DNA of 64,000 bases from Zygnema cylindricum (GCA_037447655.1 JBBHKE010002390.1:1-64000), one strand, 5' to 3'. Shown: positions 36,446 through 50,105, numbered from the stretch's first letter. A program made the numbers and translations. Notes: generated from the sequence alone by a model not told the origin.

Positions 36446-37268
36446 GTGTTGTCCATAGCCATTTCCAGCCATGGATTTACCCTTGGAAGCACCACAGACT
36501 ACCCCAAAAACAGCCTACTTTGGATCCACACAGAATTCTACAGAATTAACAAAACAAGCTGAAAATTCAGTAACAAATATTTTATAGGTCACTAAGTATT
36601 TCCACAAATATTCATATGATAATCCAAAACAGAATTATCACATCATCCAGTCAAAGTTGCACAAAAACAGTGTGCCATAACTTTGATAAATCAGACCAAC
36701 TACACAATGAATTAAAACACAAACCAGGCACACAATAAGCCTGCAAATATGTGACAATATTAAAATTATAGAGAGGAACACACATGCAGAATTTCAGATA
36801 TTTATACCAAAATATCTGAGAGTAATCCTCAGATAAAATTACCAAAAATCACCATAAATTATAAAAAATCACCATACGTCATCAAAAATTGCGAACCTTG
36901 TAAAATAGCGGCTAACGTTGTCCACCCTCCACGTGTATCACAGACCACTTGCCGAATATGACGATCCGTACCTGTGGCGTCCTTTTTCATAAATACTTGT
37001 CGCATTATATTTCGTAGGAGCAACATACATTTTCAACATTTCAAATATTTCGAATCAGATCACTTCGCGATCCGCCGTCCATTCCTCAACGCATTACCCG
37101 CCACTCAAATAGTCCTTTTAATTTCAATCGTACAATTACTCCCCCAATCCGCAAATCCATTCGAGCCTCCATTCGTACCGCCACATTACTTCCGGTAAAT
37201 ATTTACGCACGAAACGTCGCGTGCGCACAGAATGTGGCGTACGCACGAAACTAACTTTTCAAAACAAC
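36446..37268. repeat. Dispersed ~820-bp repeat, copy 1 (LTR-like, unclassified)
   Basis: This segment matches 51119-51938 from TGTTGTCCATAGCCATTT through GGCACACAATA, CACACATGCAGAATTTCAGA and ATCCTCAGATAAAATTACC to CGCACGAAAC.AACTTTTCAA. Its position just downstream of the copia remnant, and its TG start, make a retrotransposon LTR possible. No flanking duplication was found, so the class stays open. Confidence 0.6.
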
Positions 37269-37357
37269 ACACCGCGCCCGGAATAGGGATTTTGATGTGT
37301 ACAACTTGAGATTTACCGTACAAAAATTCAAATCAAAACAAGAAGGTCATATATAAT

Positions 37358-37490
37358 TAGTGTTGGGTATCGAGGACCTTTTGCCGATATTCGATATATA
37401 TCGAATTTTAGGGACCCGATAATCCATATATCGCTTCGATATATCGAAAACCAAATTATCGCGATATATTGCCGATATATCAAGGCATTA
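37358..37490. mobile_element. hAT-like MITE, truncated
   Basis: The left end TAGTGTTGGGTATCGAGGACC and the following ~120 bp match the element at 4700-5056. It stops at a poly-T run (37491-37499), where segmental duplication copy B begins; its right end is missing. Confidence 0.85.
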
Positions 37491-39784
37491 TTTTTTTTTG
37501 TTTTTTTACTCTAATTTTTTCATCATTCTAATTACGATTCGCGGTGTAGTATATGTATCCGTACAAACTATTAGAAATCGTACGCCGTCGTGAAATTTAA
37601 ATATCCGTACATGTCCAGACTAGTTTACGTGTCAGACTAATCCCATTTTTGAGCGCACGTTCCTATGCGTGCGCGTATAATTTAATTCATTTTTTGTAAA
37701 ATTTTCACTTGAAAAGGTACATTTATGTACGGTCTGACAACGACTGCACACCACACTATTTATATTTTATTGTACTTTCAGTCTTTACGCTATTTTGAAG
37801 GGTACTTTAATTAAAGTCAAGGAAAAAATAAAATCATGTATCCTATTTGAAAAAAAAAATCAAAATTTTAAGAACCCAAATTAGTGACTTTGACACTAAT
37901 AACTAATAGCGATGCGCGGTGTAGTTGGTGGGAGGCAATGATTATTTACAGCGGTTTTCAAAAGGTAGAACGACAAGAAAGCGTAAGGCCAAGGAATGCC
38001 GTCCAGCGTCCGATGTACGGTTACAAGAGATCCTTTTCGCTACAATCTAAAAATTGTACGCTGATTGTACTGTAAGGGTTGGGCTCCAATAGGCCCATTT
38101 GCGGGTCGAAAATGCTCGTTTTGAAAAATGATGGACCCATCCCATGAAGCAAATATGAAATTCGGCCATTTACAATTCGGCATGTGGCCATTACACTACC
38201 ATTCCAATTCTCTTCCCGATCTAACTTTCCATGGTACATTAGAGGCTTACCATGGCTGTACTGAGTTGTACCATGGTTGACGGAAAATTGAGAGAGGTAC
38301 GGGAGAACATTAGAGATCATAGCTTTTCTTTCTTCCACATTAGACGTTTGAAATCATAGATTAACTTCATGATTCACATGTACGGTGGTTATTAAAATAT
38401 GATATGATCATGAATGGTTATTTTGAATGTTGGGAATGTTGGGAATGTTGGGAATGTTGTTGTTTTGAATGTTGGGAGCAGAAATGAAGAAGTACGAGCG
38501 TATGCCATAGCTAAAAAAATCAGTGTTTGCGTATATACGAGCGAAAAACCTGAGTACTAGGATAAACCAGCCCTGAAATTTATGAACAAAATGTGCAAAA
38601 TTCAACTACAGTTGTACAGTTCGTAACATTTTCGCACTAAAAAATTCTAGCAGTATTGTACAGTCGACACACAAAAAGGAAACATATTTTTTAATAAAAC
38701 TATGGTACTGATAGGAAAAGTATTTGCTGTGCCAATAATACTTTGGATTTTCACACAAGAGCGTGTATCACAAAATTTGTCAAATTTCATTATTAAAAAT
38801 GGCAAGGCCGAAATTTAAATTTTGTAAAGCAGTGTAAACCACACTATAGATGGTGGGCTACCTTCGAGGCACCTTTATCAATCACAAAAATATTTGAATG
38901 GATGAAGTTCGTGTGTTAAGATGTAGGTCCTTGCCTTGGAACATGTGGGAAAAGTGACCAAAGAGAGTATGGACTTGCTAACTTATTAGGAGCGGAATTC
39001 TAGTTTGACCGAAGATTCACACTGAGGTGGGCTGGGTTTTTCGAGGTTTTTTCAATAGCAAAGAAGCATTAGGAGTTTGACGTCATACATTGGATTCAAC
39101 TGGGCAGATTTCAGGGTTAGAACTGCGAATGTGATGAAATGAGTGAAAAAAATAACATGTAATTAAGAGATGTTTGCATAGTTTGGTCTAAATCTTTGCT
39201 ACTTTGTTTGCATTCGTCGTCAAGTACTTAATAGAGATTCATTTGTGATTAATCAGAAAAAGTTCACGCTCAAGGCTTCATTCACGTTGTGTCGCATATT
39301 TAATGTTTGCATAAATGTTTTATTTATTGGTGATTAACTTAGAATCAGGTTTTCCTTGTGTGCACGATGCAAGGAAAAAATCGATTGCCATGGAGCTTTA
39401 CGGAGTGTTTTCTAACCATAGATAGACGATGACTTTGACTGTCACAGTGACGAAATATAGCGAAATATAGCGACAGTGATGGATATTAGTAGTGATAGAT
39501 ACTGATAGCGTTAGTGTATATGTGTAATGAGAGGGTCAGTGACACTATTAGTGGTATTGATAGTGGGATTGATAAGAACAATAGAATATTGAGGATGAAG
39601 AATTGTCCATGGAGGTTTTTTTTCATTTATTCTTTCCTAACATATCTCTTTTTCGTCTTTTGTTATCTTTTGTGTTGGCGGTCTAAAAGTGCAATCCTTA
39701 GTTTGGCTCATAAAACAGGAAGTTAAGTTCAAGTCATCAAATACTCAAATATTATTTAGCTCTGCTTTTTCTTATTTAATTCAC

Positions 39785-40362
<578 letters not shown>

Positions 40363-41329
40363 TTTTTTCCTTAAATCTTTTTGGTTTTATTTGACAAGCT
40401 TCGAGCGACATATGATGAAACATATGATCAAATGATGGCATATGAGAACCGAATGATAAATGTTTTTTTTTTGTTCTGGTCAAAAATATTTTTAGGTTCG
40501 ACTGTTGCCCGTATTACATGCATTATTGTTGCAAATTTTGACCCTGGAATGCCATGGACACTAAATAGGGCAAGAGTCTTGTTTTTTATATCTTGAAATA
40601 AGAGTTATATGAAATGGTTGTTTAGGCTTGCAAGCTTTATTCAAGTCCATTTTGCCCATATACGCAAGAGTTGGCATTGAGACCATTTGCAAGGTTGGCT
40701 AAAATAGGTTGGTCGTGGGAATATTCAAAAATAGAGCGGATTACGTCATGTAGATTGGTTTAGACTGTTAATGGATCGATTGACTACCCTGGTTTTAATA
40801 AGAAAGGTGTAAATACAATAAAGATTCTGTCTTTTGTGTTTAAAAGAGGTTTTGGTGATATTTTATTTTTGTGTTTTTTATACACAAAAATAAAATATCC
40901 TGTGAAAAGAAAAACTCCAAAGGACAAAAGACACAAAATATATCCAAAAGATCCAAAAGATCCAAAAGAAAATAAGCAAAAAGAAAAAAGATACAAAAGA
41001 TCCAAAAGATTTTGTGTGGCATCATTTTGTATCTATTTCCGTTTAGGAAACGAAATACTGAACATTTGTTTTTGTCTTTCTTTGCTTTAAACCATGCGGA
41101 ACACCATTAGATTCGAAAACCAGATGTTGTTAGGGCAAGTGACATTCGGAAGTAGAGTGGATTACCTTGGGTGAATTATTCTAGACTGCTAATGAATCAA
41201 TCAACTACCCTGAAGTCAATGTTCTGCACACTCTATTTGATAATCGGTCAATGTTCTGCACACTCTATTTGAGAATCGATTACAATACAGTCTCTCTCAA
41301 TAGGACAACAAAAGCATCACCGTATGTAA

Positions 41330-43360
41330 GATTTTTCGACTTGTTTTCAGTTAAGAAACAACCTTTTTCAAAGACTTGATGGCATTGAGCGTGTGGACAT
41401 CCACTTAGAATATAAACATGGTTGAAAGAAAAAGTTTATCCTTTTAGCATAGCATGCGTTGATAGATATAACATAGTTTGACACTTTGATTATTTGTGTA
41501 TTATGTTATAAAGTAATCAATAGTTTGGCATCCCCTACATAATGGTGTTAATAGCTTGTACCTTTCTCCCTATAGAAGATAGCAAAAATGCTTTAGTGAA
41601 GTAAGGAACATGGCTTAATTTCAGTAATTACACTCTAAATTGGTGTTGTTTTATTCATTGTCTGTGAGAAGATACACTCTATATTGGTATGTCTTGACTC
41701 ATTTTTTATGTGATGATGGTTTACAATCCATTGACTTATAATATACTACTATCTAGTTTCACACAACAGTGTGAGTTAGAAAAGTTGTCAAATTTCATTA
41801 TTAAAAATGGCGAGGCCGAAATTTGAATTTTGTAAATTAATGTAAACCACACTGTTGCTGGTGGGCTACCCTCGAGGTACTTTTATCAATCACAAACAAT
41901 TTTGAATGGATTAAGTTCATGTGTCCACATTGAGGTCTTCACTTTGCAATACGTGGGAAAACCAACCAGAGAAGGTATAGAGAAGGTATAGACTTGCTGA
42001 TAGATTTGAAAGAGAATTTCAATTGACCGATGCTTCACACTGAGGTGGGCTTGGCTTTATGAGATTCTTATAATAGCAAAGAAGGCTTAAGAGTTTGATC
42101 TCATACATTAGATTCAATTGGACAGTTTGGTTTCAACTGCGAATGTAATGAAATGAGTGCAAAACAAAGCATATAATTAAAAGATGTTTGCCTAGTGTGG
42201 TCTAAATCTCTGCAAGTTTGTTTAAATTTGTAGTCAAAAACTTAATAGAGATTCATTTGTGATTTATCGGAAAAAGTTCACACTCAACCTTTTATTCACG
42301 TTGTGTCGCCTTTTTAGTGTTTGCATAATTGTTTGATTTATAAATGATTAATTTACGATTGGGTTTTTCTTGTATGCAAACTCTAAAGAGGCGGCACCGC
42401 GTCAATAAGCCATGAGCGTAAACATTTTTCGATAAATCACAAATGAATCTCTATTGAGTTTTTGACAAAAAAATCAAACAAACTCGCAAATATTTAGACC
42501 AAACTATACAAACATCTCTTAATCACATCCTTTGTTTTGCAAACATTTTATCACATTCGCAGTTGAAACCCAAAAAAACTGTCTAAATGAATCTAATGTA
42601 TAAAGTCAAACTCCTAAGGCTTATTTGCTATTAAAAACATATCAAAAAACCAAACCCACCTTAGTGTGAAACTTCGGCCATTGAGATTCTCCTCCAAATA
42701 TGTCATCAAGTCCATACTCTCTCTAGTTACTTTTCCCATATGTTCTGAAGTAAGGTGGTTCTGCATATGAACACATGAACTTCATCCATACAAAATTGTC
42801 TGTGATTGATAAAGGTGCCTCGAGGGTAGCCCACCATCAACAGTGTGGTTTACACTGATTTACAAAATTCAAATATTGACCTCGCCATTATTAACAATGA
42901 AATTTGACAAATTTTGTAATCCACACTCTTGTGTGAAACTCCAAAATAGTATATTATAAGTCAATAGATTGTGAACCCACCCTCGTCATACAGAAAATGA
43001 ATAAAGACACCGATTAGAGCGTATCCTCACATAGAAAATGAATCAAGAAACACCAATATAGAGTATAATTACTAACATTAAAACACGTTCCCTACTTCAT
43101 TACAAAATTTGGAAAAAGGGTACAAACTGTTGGTACAAACTGCTAACAAGCTTATCCAGAGGGCGCCAAACTATGGATTACTTTTTAACATCTTACACAA
43201 ATAATCAAGTGTTAAACAATGTAACATCTATCCACACATAGCTTACAAAGAGGATAAACTTTTGCTGCCAACCAATCAGGCTTATATGCCAGGTGGATGT
43301 CCACACGCTGCCAAAATATTATATCAAGTTTTTCTTAAGTGAAAACAAACCGAAAAATCC
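41330..43360. repeat. Long inverted repeat (palindrome) in copy B
   Basis: Arms at about 41330-42300 and 42415-43360 are inverted copies with a ~115-bp spacer. Unlike copy A, the second arm is nearly full length: it retains CTCCTAAGGCTTATTTGC and GCCTCGAGGGTAGCCCACCA, which answer arm 1 near 42080 and 41865. This is the better copy for defining the element. Confidence 0.8.
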
Positions 43361-43384
43361 TATATAGTCACTTATAACCACACG

Positions 43385-43880
43385 GCCTTTTATTAAAATT
43401 ATTATTACTAGCTTTATTATTGTTAAAATTATTGCCATTATTATTTCTGAAATAATTACCACTACTAGAATAAAAACTGAAATTATTACCATTACTAGTA
43501 TTCTAACTGAAATTATTACTATTACAGAATTATTACTGAAATTATTTCCATTTCTAAAATTCTTACGTAAATTTTTACCATTACTAATAGTAAAACTGAA
43601 ATTATTACCATTACTAATAGTAAAACTGAAATTATTACCATTACTAGCATTATACTTGAAATTATTACCATCATTAGTATCATTATCAAAATTATTACCA
43701 TTACTAGAATTATTACTAAAATTATTACCATTGATAAAATTATTGCTGATTTTTTTTCAAATAACTAGTAATATTACTGAAATTGTTGCCATTACTAATA
43801 TTATTACTGAAATTATCAACATCGCTAGTAACACTATTATTGAAATTATCACCATTACTAATATTTGATAACATATTACC
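43385..43880. repeat. AAATTATTACCATTACTA minisatellite, copy B
   Basis: This has the same array structure as 30890-31400, with a few substitutions and a slightly shorter poly-T interruption (near 43750). No gene is present. Confidence 0.9.
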
Positions 43881-44850
43881 TTGATAACATTTGTTAGCAA
43901 GTTCCAAGTCACCATCTTCCAAAACAATCATAGCATCCTTCCCTCCTTGTTTTATCTGCTGAAAATCGTGCCCGCCTATTTGGAAACGACAAATTTTGTG
44001 TCCCCTCCATCGCCTCCGGAAAAGATGGCGAAAGAAAAGTAGTCAAGAGTCAATCTCCTTTCAGCAATTGCATACTGATGATGTTCAATTATAGTTCCGT
44101 TTAAATGAAGTTAAAGTTCATTTACACTAAAAAAGAAAGTTGAACTAAAGTAAAGTTAAGCCAAATTAAAGTTAAATTAAATTGTCGTTAATGTTCAATT
44201 ATTGTTCAATAAAAGTTGAGTTAAAGTTCAGCTAAAACGAAGTTAAAAAGTTACATTAAAGTGTCATTAAAATTAAGTTGAGTTACATTAAAGTGTCGCT
44301 AAAATTAAAAGTTGAAGTTCAAGTAAAGTTCAATTAAAGTTCAATTAAAATTCAGTTGAACTTAAGTTAGATTAAACTAACATTAAATTAAGGGAATTGA
44401 TAATGACAATGACTGTTTTGGTTGCGGACAGTCACGTCATTTTGTCAAAAAACGTACGTTTGAAGTACACACAAGTACAAATAAAGCACCGTTGAGTACA
44501 AATTTGACAGTCAATCGGTTGAACAACTTTGACTTTGAAAATATTTTTCAACCGCTTAAAATTATGCCGCGCTTGCGAACGTCGACCGTCATAATAAATT
44601 TAGCAATTCACACGGCCGGCGACCGCGCTTGCGAACGTCGACCGTCATAATAAATTTAGCAATTCACACGGCCGGCGAGCGTTTACGGTAACAAAACTGC
44701 GGCAACCACATGTAAATAAAAAGTGTTGCATACAGTCACTTTTTGTCGTTATGAGCTCCACGGTGAGAGCACTTAGCCGCAAAATTGAAACGTAATCGTC
44801 TAAGCGTTACATTGAACTTAGACGCAAAGTGAAACGAAACCTCTTGAAAC

Positions 44851-45692
44851 CATAGTTGTTCAAAACGTATTTTACGCACGTTTCGAACGCGCGTACAATA
44901 CGTAGAAACTGGAGAGGTCGATTTGAAAAAAACGTTAATGATTTTTTTCCATACAAATCCGTACATTTTTAAAAAAATGAATTGAACATGTACCGCAGTT
45001 TGTACGCTTTCCGTTAAATGAGCGGTTAAAAACATTAATATAATTAAATTATTATCACACTTCTCGAAATAACTACATCAACTGGTTAAGGACGTCTGAA
45101 CCGGCGTATGCTAGATAACATACATTGGTGCACGTTCAATTCCTTCCAAATTCATTTTTATTATAATGAAATTGCCTGTCCTTCACAGACAGGCAGCCAT
45201 GGCCTTCTTTCTCTACCTCTCCGAGAGCATGCAACTTCAAAAAAACAAAGTTCGTTAACTACTGCCGTGGCGACGGTAATGGCGTCTTCTATGATTTTTC
45301 GCGTTCAGCTGTTCAAGTAATAATGGCGGCTTCTTTTCGAAATTTGAAGAAGACGCCCGTACAAAATTTGAACTCACGGCGCTCAAATAGTGTGACGCCG
45401 CAACGTCTCTTTTTGGAAATATTTGTAGACGTCACATTATTTTCACGTACAATCCATGTACATTCTGTTCGGTTTACTAAACAGAAAGTACGGATACGTG
45501 CATCGAATTATTTTTGTAAACTACCTCACAGTTTCCGTAAAACATCTAACAGTTATAGTATTTTGTTTATTAGTTTCCGTAATACTTCAGTTTCAGTTTA
45601 CAGTAGACGTTTTTTTGCGTATTTTCCAAAAGTCACGTACAATACGTAGAAACAGGAAAAAATGGAAAAAATCCACGTATTGAACAACTAGG
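44851..45692. mobile_element. hAT-like element, C(A/C)TAGTTGTTCAA ends
   Basis: The 842-bp element begins CATAGTTGTTCAAAACG and ends CGTATTGAACAACTAGG. It is flanked by exact 8-bp duplications CTTGAAAC (44843-44850 and 45693-45700). It interrupts a long-TIR element, whose sequence resumes on the other side. The interior has repeated GTACA/CCGTA words and GTTCGGTTTACTAAACAG, also seen at 6690-7134. There is no long coding frame. Confidence 0.88.
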
Positions 45693-45904
45693 CTTGAAAC
45701 TGAAGTCTCGTACGGAAATATTGCCGGTTCGTCGTACACATTAAATATTTCCGCGGACGAAAAAATCGCGTCACGCTTCGCGAACCAACATTTCTTCGAA
45801 ATCGACAAGCATGCGATTCGTACAAATGAAAACCGCTCGGCGCTCGCACCAAACCGAACCGACACAAAATTACAGTATCGAATGAAACAACACATAACTG
45901 AGGG

Positions 45905-46716
45905 CAGAGGTCGCAAAAGTCAAAAAATTTCATACCCGAAACCGACCGTTTTTTTTTTCAAAATCTGAGTAACCGACGCCCGACCGAGTTTTGTCACGCT
46001 CCAAAATTGTTAACCGTTAACCGACCGTCGTTTACGAAAAAAAAAATAACCGAATCTTGATTTTTCGCGACTAACCGTGCCCGCCCATAACCGAAAAAGT
46101 ACAAAATTAATCAATGTACGACGGAATAAGCCAATAATTACGATTTTTCGCGTTCCCTAAGATTTGCGAAATGAATAGTTTACTACCGTGTCAGATTTGT
46201 GAGGCTTTGTCGCGTTCCCTAAGATTTTCGAAATGAAAAGTGTACTACTGTGTCACATTTGCGACGCTTTCTCGCGTTGCCTAAGATTTGCGAAATGAAT
46301 ATTGTACTACCGTGTCAGATTTGCGACTCTTTGTCGCGTTCCCTAAGATTTTCGAAATAAATAGTGTACTACCGTGTCAGATTTGCGACGCTTTGTCGGG
46401 TTCCCTTTGATTTGCGAAGTAAATAGCTTACTACAGTACCGTGTCAGTTTTGCGACGCTAATCATGATGTCACGTACTTCCACGATGCCAAAGAGTACAA
46501 AGTACAAGAATGTTGGATTATAGGGACAGTACAAAATTTTCATTTTTTTTTGTTTTTTGGTTGACCGACCGTAACCGACCGTTTTTTTTTTCCTAGTGAA
46601 TCAACTGACCGTAACCGCCCAACCCCCAAAATTTGGCAACCGAATCCGTTTCGGATCAGGCGCGGGCGGTCGGTTAACGGTCGGTCACGGTTTCGGTTAA
46701 CCGTTTGCGACCTCTG
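45905..46716. mobile_element. hAT-like element, CAGAGGTCGCAAA ends, with internal VNTR
   Basis: The 812-bp element begins CAGAGGTCGCAAAAG and ends CGTTTGCGACCTCTG, with exact 8-bp duplications ACTGAGGG (45897-45904 and 46717-46724). Subterminal zones repeat ACCGACCG and AACCGAA words in both orientations. The centre holds five 62-bp tandem repeats. The terminal sequence is typical of hAT elements. No transposase is present. Confidence 0.93.
46150..46455. repeat. Five 62-bp tandem repeats inside hAT-like element
   Basis: Units start at 46150, 46212, 46274, 46336 and 46398. Each reads GCGTTCCCTAAGATTTGCGA, continues through AATGAATAGTGTACTACCGTG and closes with TCAGATTTGCGACGCTTTGTC. The last unit is diverged and carries a short ACAGT insertion. 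The related element at 57687-58146 lacks the array. Confidence 0.92.
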
Positions 46717-47383
46717 ACTGAGGGTTTGATGCGAACCGAACAAAACATTTGACGGCGCGATTTCAGCCGACGCCGATTCGCCCAATATCCTAACATTTCG
46801 CTGTCGATGTAAGACTGGTGATTGGTATATAGTGTGGCTCGATTTCGTCGCGCGTGACGACGCGCATTTTTTTCATATAATTTCAAATGATATGGTTCGT
46901 TTTATTATAACAGTTTATTTCGATTCTTGCGTTATAATATTTAAGTACGAAACTTATAGTACTTCAGTTTAAAATTGTTTCGTTTCACTATGCGTCTAAG
47001 TTCAATGTAACGATTACACGATTAAATTTCAATTTTGAGGCTAAGTTCTCTCACAGTGGAGCTCACATAACGACAAAAAGTTACTGTCTGCAAATCTTTT
47101 TATTTACATGTGGTTACCGCAATTTTGTTACCGTAAACGTTCGCCGGCCGTGTGAATTGCTAAATTTATTATGACGGTCGACTTTCGCAAACGCGGCATA
47201 ATTTTAAGCGGTTGAAAAATATTTTCAAAGTCAAAGTTGTTCAACCGATTGAACGTCAAATTTGTACTCAACGGTGCTTTATTTGTACCTGTGTGTACTT
47301 CAAACATACGTTTTTTGACAAAATGACGTAAGTGACTGTCCGCAACAAAAACAGTCACTGTCATTATCAATTCCCTAAATTTA

Positions 47384-47644
47384 AGACCCGTGAAAGTTAT
47401 GCTAAGGTTAAATTAAAGTTTAGTTAACGTTTAGTTAGAGTTAAAATAAAGTTATGTTGAAAGATCCTAAAGTACCGTTAACATTTCAGTTAAATGTTCT
47501 CTTACATCCCCGTAAGAGTTCCGTGAATATTCAATTACACTTGGTTATAGTTTCGTTTAAGTTAAGTTGAAGTTAAAGCTCCGTTAATTTTAAGTTAAAG
47601 TTAAGGTAAATTGCAAATAAAGTTAAGTAAAACTTAAGTTATAG
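47384..47644. repeat. Degenerate TTAAAGTT array
   Basis: Loose repeats of GTTAAAGTTAAGTTGAAG-type words lie between two long-TIR elements. The 8-bp target duplication of the next element (TAAAATTA) is taken from this sequence. Confidence 0.7.
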
Positions 47645-47652
47645 TAAAATTA

Positions 47653-49046
47653 GGGAATTGATCATGGTAGGGACTGTTTTGATTGAGCACAATCACTTAC
47701 GTCATTTTGTCAAAAATGGTACGTTCGAAGTACACATTTGTACAAGTAAAGTACCGTTGAGTCTAAATTTGACGGTCAATCGGTTGGACAATATTGACTT
47801 GCAAAATATTGTTTCAAAAGCTTAAACTTTTGCCGCGCTTGCGAACGTCGACCGTCATAAAAAAATTAACAATTCACATGGCCGGCGAACGTTTAAGGTA
47901 ACAAAACTGTGGCAACCACATGTTAATAAAAGTTTTGCAGACTGTCACTTTTTGTCGTTACGTGAGCTCCACGGTGAAAGCGCGTTTGACATTAACTTAG
48001 CCGCAAATTTGAAATTTAGTCGTGTAGCGTTACATTGAACTAGACGCAAACTGTAACGAAACCTCTTTAAACTGAAGTACCGTAAGTCTTGTACGGAAAT
48101 ATTTCATTGCACGAAACGTAATAAAGTGTCAGACGATGGCGTATCCGATAATGCATCCGACGGTCCATGTTTACGCCCATAAACGTGGCGAATAGAATCC
48201 CTCATTCATTAGGCTTGTTTTTGTGGCATTTTAAATTTATTAGTACGGCACTGTACGAAAGAGTACGGCTTTCAATAGACAACGACATTTTTCCCCTAAT
48301 GGAACCTTACCTTTAGCCGCATAATTGAAATTTAGTCGTGTAAGCGTTACATTGAACTTAGACGCAAACTGAAACGAAACCTTTTTAAACTGAAGTACTA
48401 TAAGTCCTGTACGGAAATAATTAAACGCACGAAACGAAATTTCACTGTCAATGTAGAAATGTTGATTCATAGATAGTGTGGCTCGATTTCGTCGCGCGTG
48501 ACGACGCGCATTTTTTTCATTTAATTTCAATTGATACTTTTACGCCGGTTCGTTTTATTAGAGTGTACAATGTTTATTACGTTTCGTGCGTTGAAATATT
48601 TCTGTACAAGACTTACAATACTTCAGTTTAAAGAGGTTTCGTTACAGTTTGCGTATAGTTCAATGTAAAGCTACACGACTAAATTTCAATTTTGCGGCTA
48701 AGTTAATGTCCAACGTGCTTTCACCGTGGAGCTCACGTAACGACAAAAAGTGACTGTCTGCAACACTTTTATTAACATATGGTTGCTGCAGTTTTGTCAC
48801 CGTAAACGTTCGTCGGCCGTGTGAATCGCTAATTTTTTGATGACGATCGACGTTCGCAAGCGCGGTAAAAGTTTAAGCGGTTGAAACAATATTTTGAAAG
48901 TCAGAGCTGTCTAACCGATTGACCGTCAAATTTAGACCTCAACGCTACTTTATTTGTACAAATGTGTATTTCGAACGTACCATTTTTGACAAAATGACGT
49001 AAGTGACTGTGCGCAACCAAAACAGTCACTGCCATGATCAATTCCC
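47653..49046. mobile_element. Long-TIR DNA element with exact 8-bp target duplication
   Basis: The 1394-bp element starts GGGAATTGATCATGGTAGGG and ends ACTGCCATGATCAATTCCC. TAAAATTA flanks both sides (47645-47652, 49047-49054), an exact 8-bp duplication. The inverted arms are several hundred bp long, from the ends to beyond the TTTGTCGTTACGTGAGCTCC / GGAGCTCACGTAACGACAAA pair. The unpaired centre is only a few hundred bp and non-coding. It defines the family. Confidence 0.93.
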
Positions 49047-49322
49047 TAAAATTAACGTTAAAGTTTTGTTAAAATTGCCGTTAAAGTCTTGTTAGAGATC
49101 CGTTAGAGTTCGTTAAAGTCCAGTTACAATTCAGTTACAGATTTGTTACAAACACTTTAGAATTCCGTTAAAGTTCCATTAGAGTTCAGATTTATTAGAT
49201 TTGATCATGGCGGTGACTGTTTTGGTTGCGCACAGGCACTGACTGTTTTGGTTGCGCACAGGCACTTTACGTCATTATGTCAAAATTGTACGTTTGAAGT
49301 ACACATTGGTACAAGTAAAGTA

Positions 49323-49823
49323 CACCGCGAATCGTAATTAAAGTAAATTACTCTAATTCGGTTGCTCGAAATTTCGACTCTATCACATGAAATAGAGTAA
49401 ATGATTATAGTTTTTTCATTATTCTATTTAAGGTAAAGACTAATTAGCGTTTTTAATTCTAATGTAGGTTTGTTTTAAATAGTGTGGAGTACGGATGACC
49501 TCCGACCGTGCAAAATTGTACTTTATTAAGTAAAAAAGTACAAATAATGATATAATACAGGTCGTTATCATGTAACTGCGTTTTAACAAACCGCATATTG
49601 CAAATGTCATAGTGACGATAAACTCTACGTTTTGCCAAATTTTGTACGAATACCTTATTTACAGTAGAGAATATTAGCGTGCCAAATTAGAGTACTAAAA
49701 TAAATTAGAGTAAACTTCATAGTTGAAACAGCTATATCACATAAATTAGCGTTTATTACTCTAATTGTTTTTTTTAGTTTTTGTACTCTAATTTTTTCAT
49801 TGCTCTAATTACGATTCGCGGTG
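49323..49823. mobile_element. TA-flanked MITE with a paralogous empty site
   Basis: The 501-bp element starts CACCGCGAATCGTAATTAA and ends CTAATTACGATTCGCGGTG, with TA at both edges. The host long-TIR sequence reads AAGTAAAG-TAC-CGTTGAG at the uninterrupted relative (47744-47765), showing that the insertion duplicated TA (or GTAC, which cannot be told apart here). Confidence 0.9.
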
Positions 49824-50105
49824 TACCGTTGAGTCTAAATTTGACGGTCAACCAACTTTGTACACTATGATAAAAGTATAAAACGAATTGGCGTACAAAA
49901 TATCAATTGAAATTAAATGAAAAAAACGTGCGTCGTCACGCGTGATGAAATCAAGTCACACTATCTACGAACCAACATTCTTACATGAGAGCGAAATTTC
50001 CTTTTGTGCGTTTTAATATTTTCGTACAAGATTTACAGTACCCTCAGCTTAAAGAGGTTTCGTTTCAATTTGCGTCTAAGTTCAATGTAACGCTTAGACG
50101 ACTAA

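Larger units (their letters stand above)
44392..47375. mobile_element. Long-TIR DNA element carrying two nested hAT-like elements
   Basis: The outer element starts GGGAATTGATAATGAC and ends GTCATTATCAATTCCC. The flanking octamers TAAATTAA and TAAATTTA agree at 7 of 8 positions. Removing the nested insertions (44851-45692 and 45905-46716) leaves about 1.3 kb, the size of the intact relatives. A 56-bp tandem duplication (44567-44622, 44623-44678) lies in the left arm. No transposase is visible. Confidence 0.88.

Noticed and set aside
46150-46455. Regular 62-bp repeats considered as a CRISPR array
   Set aside because: Units are contiguous without unique spacers, lie inside a transposon and in a eukaryotic genome.
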